A stretch of 64,000 nucleotides of DNA. It comes from Triplophysa rosa (lineage: Eukaryota > Chordata > Actinopteri > Cypriniformes > Nemacheilidae). Position numbers and translations under genes: made by a program. The stretch lies in contig NC_079897.1 in the NCBI RefSeq assembly GCF_024868665.1, positions 8,218,403 to 8,282,402 of the forward strand. Direction: 5' to 3'. This document shows, one piece after another, positions 63,301 to 64,000 of this stretch. The notes beneath the pieces were generated by a model. That model was not told the origin of the DNA, ran no database searches, and saw only the letters and a list, made by a program, of their open reading frames with translations. How positions within the stretch are numbered: position 1 is the first letter of the stretch; every line of letters begins with the position of its first letter.

Positions 63301-63667
63301 TAATCTTACTTTTGGCACATAAGCATCATTACTGCCACTCGCAGGACAAACTGTGCATTGCACCCGAAATAGCTCGGTTGTGTTAAAAAATTCCAGAAAC
63401 GATTCCAGATTTAGGGGGGCCAGTGGGGTGGGCAAGTGTGCTGACACAGGGGCACTGGCTCCCTCTGGTCCCACCTAGAACCGCCCCTGCTTGGCGGGTC
63501 CGGAACGAATTCCCTCCCGGTCTGTATCCGCAGATTGATCATCTGCGCAACGTTGCATGAAGTCAAACACACCCGATATTATCGGATATCGCAGTGATTT
63601 TAAAGTCGATTATTGATAAAAAAAATGTAACACATCGCCCAGCCCTAATATATACAGTATATATATA

Positions 63668-64000
63668 CACTCACCTAAAGGATTATTAGGAACACCTGTT
63701 CAATTTCTCATTAATGCAATTATCTAATCAACCAATCACATGGCAGTTGCTTCAATGCATTTAGGGGTGTGGTCCTGGTCAAGACAATCTCCTGAACTCC
63801 AAACTGAATGTCAGAATGGGAAAGAAAGGTGATTTAAGCAATTTTGAGCGTGGCATGGTTGTTGGTGCCAGACGGGCCGGTCTGAGTATTTCACAATCTG
63901 CTCAGTTACTGGGATTTTCACGCACAACCATTTCTAGGGTTTACAAAGAATGGTGTGAAAAGGGAAAAACATCCAGTATGCGGCAGTCCTGTGGGCGAAA
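63668..64000 (+). mobile_element. Tc1 element, left end and gene start; continues past window
   Basis: The element begins cactcacctaaaggatt after a TA (63666-63667). The terminal region and a leader precede the transposase ATG at 63816. This part shows no damage. Confidence 0.88.
63816..64000 (+). CDS. Tc1 transposase, N-terminal part (cut by window end)
   Basis: From the ATG at 63816 the frame is open to the window edge: 'MGKKGDLSNFERGMVVGARR', 'AGLSISQSAQLLGFSRTTIS', 'RVYKEWCEKGKTSSM' and 'RQSCGRK'. This is the first helix-turn-helix of the bipartite paired-like DNA-binding domain, which recognises the terminal repeats. The catalytic DDE domain lies outside the window, so intactness is unknown. 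A broken relative is at 34478-34866. Confidence 0.9.
   Translation, partial: MGKKGDLSNFERGMVVGARRAGLSISQSAQLLGFSRTTISRVYKEWCEKGKTSSMRQSCGR

Larger units (their letters stand above)
58282..63489. mobile_element. Inner hAT-like element (cagtggcggttctag ends), 5.2 kb
   Basis: The left end cagtggcggttctaga and the complement of the right end 'ctagaaccgcccctg' are inverted repeats with one mismatch. Both flanks carry the exact 8-mer cttggcgg (58274-58281, 63490-63497). Subterminal 'ggggggcca' motifs are also mirrored. No transposase is recognisable. The interior holds a gtgttaa-rich repeat block, a gene-fragment-like ORF, a Tc1 piece, a MITE and microsatellites. The 5.2-kb size is long for a MITE, so it may be an autonomous element that lost its transposase or a composite. 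Confidence 0.88.
57468..63647. mobile_element. Outer hAT-like element (tagggctgggcgat ends), 6.2 kb
   Basis: The left end 'tagggctgggcgatgtgacg' and the complement of the right end 'acatcgcccagcccta' are inverted repeats. The flanks are atatatat and atatatac, a duplication with one mismatch inside simple sequence. It has no transposase. Most of its length is a second element at 58282-63489. Without that insertion it is just under 1 kb, so it is a MITE. Confidence 0.8.

Noticed and set aside
63139..63474. 111-codon minus-strand ORF
   Set aside because: It starts inside the hAT terminal sequence, and neither domain nor splice sites are visible.

Overview
This window looks like teleost fish DNA, most likely from a cyprinid-type genome. 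The main reasons are the mix of mobile elements: L2-clade LINEs with an SGNH-esterase ORF1, DIRS and Ngaro/PAT-like tyrosine-recombinase retrotransposons, Tc1 elements, hAT elements, TTAA-flanked MITEs and Ty3/gypsy LTRs. The sequence is AT-rich, rich in introns and repeats, and shows no prokaryotic organisation. Almost every long open frame is a transposon gene or a shadow of one. Host signal is limited to two short plus-strand exon candidates, at 32190-32415 and 50304-50423. Their splice phases are compatible, so much of the window may be intron of one unrecognised gene.

Layout. 1-5.3 kb holds a Tc1 relic, an 89-bp duplication, and the 3' LTR plus envelope tail of an endogenous retrovirus (minus strand). 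5.3-7.1 kb is a ~294-bp satellite-like array interrupted by a gypsy LTR, followed by a CpG-rich block (7.1-7.85 kb). 7.9-12.6 kb is a decayed minus-strand DIRS element. 12.6-21.8 kb is a plus-strand LINE carrying a nested L2 LINE, itself carrying a 2.4-kb hAT transposon with an almost intact transposase; its 3' part also holds a PIF/Harbinger-like MITE that contains an hAT MITE. 21.8-27.5 kb holds terminal repeats and an internally deleted Ngaro/PAT-like element with split direct repeats and a coding minisatellite. 28-31.6 kb is a patchwork of MITE-like repeats, a DIRS relic and a tRNA-like segment.

32.2 kb is the first host exon candidate, followed by a cluster of MITEs. 34.5-43.8 kb is a stack: a Tc1 fragment, an Ngaro-like ORF1, then a DIRS element bounded by ~0.4-kb inverted repeats, with a 3.7-kb minus-strand LINE inserted near its 3' end. 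44.3-46.7 kb holds gypsy gag-pro and several LTRs. 48.1-49.9 kb is an hAT element with a BED finger split by a MITE. 50.3 kb is the second host exon candidate. 51.5-56.8 kb is a full-length minus-strand L2 LINE with both ORFs open, the best candidate in the window for a recently active element. 57.5-63.6 kb is a pair of nested hAT-like elements enclosing a gene-fragment-like ORF and several smaller repeats. The window ends inside a Tc1 transposase gene.

The elements do not form a pathway. Their nesting gives a relative insertion history: L2 is younger than LINE A, hAT is younger than L2, and LINE B is younger than DIRS-2, which is younger than the Ngaro-like element. All family names come from recognising motifs by eye; no database search was run.
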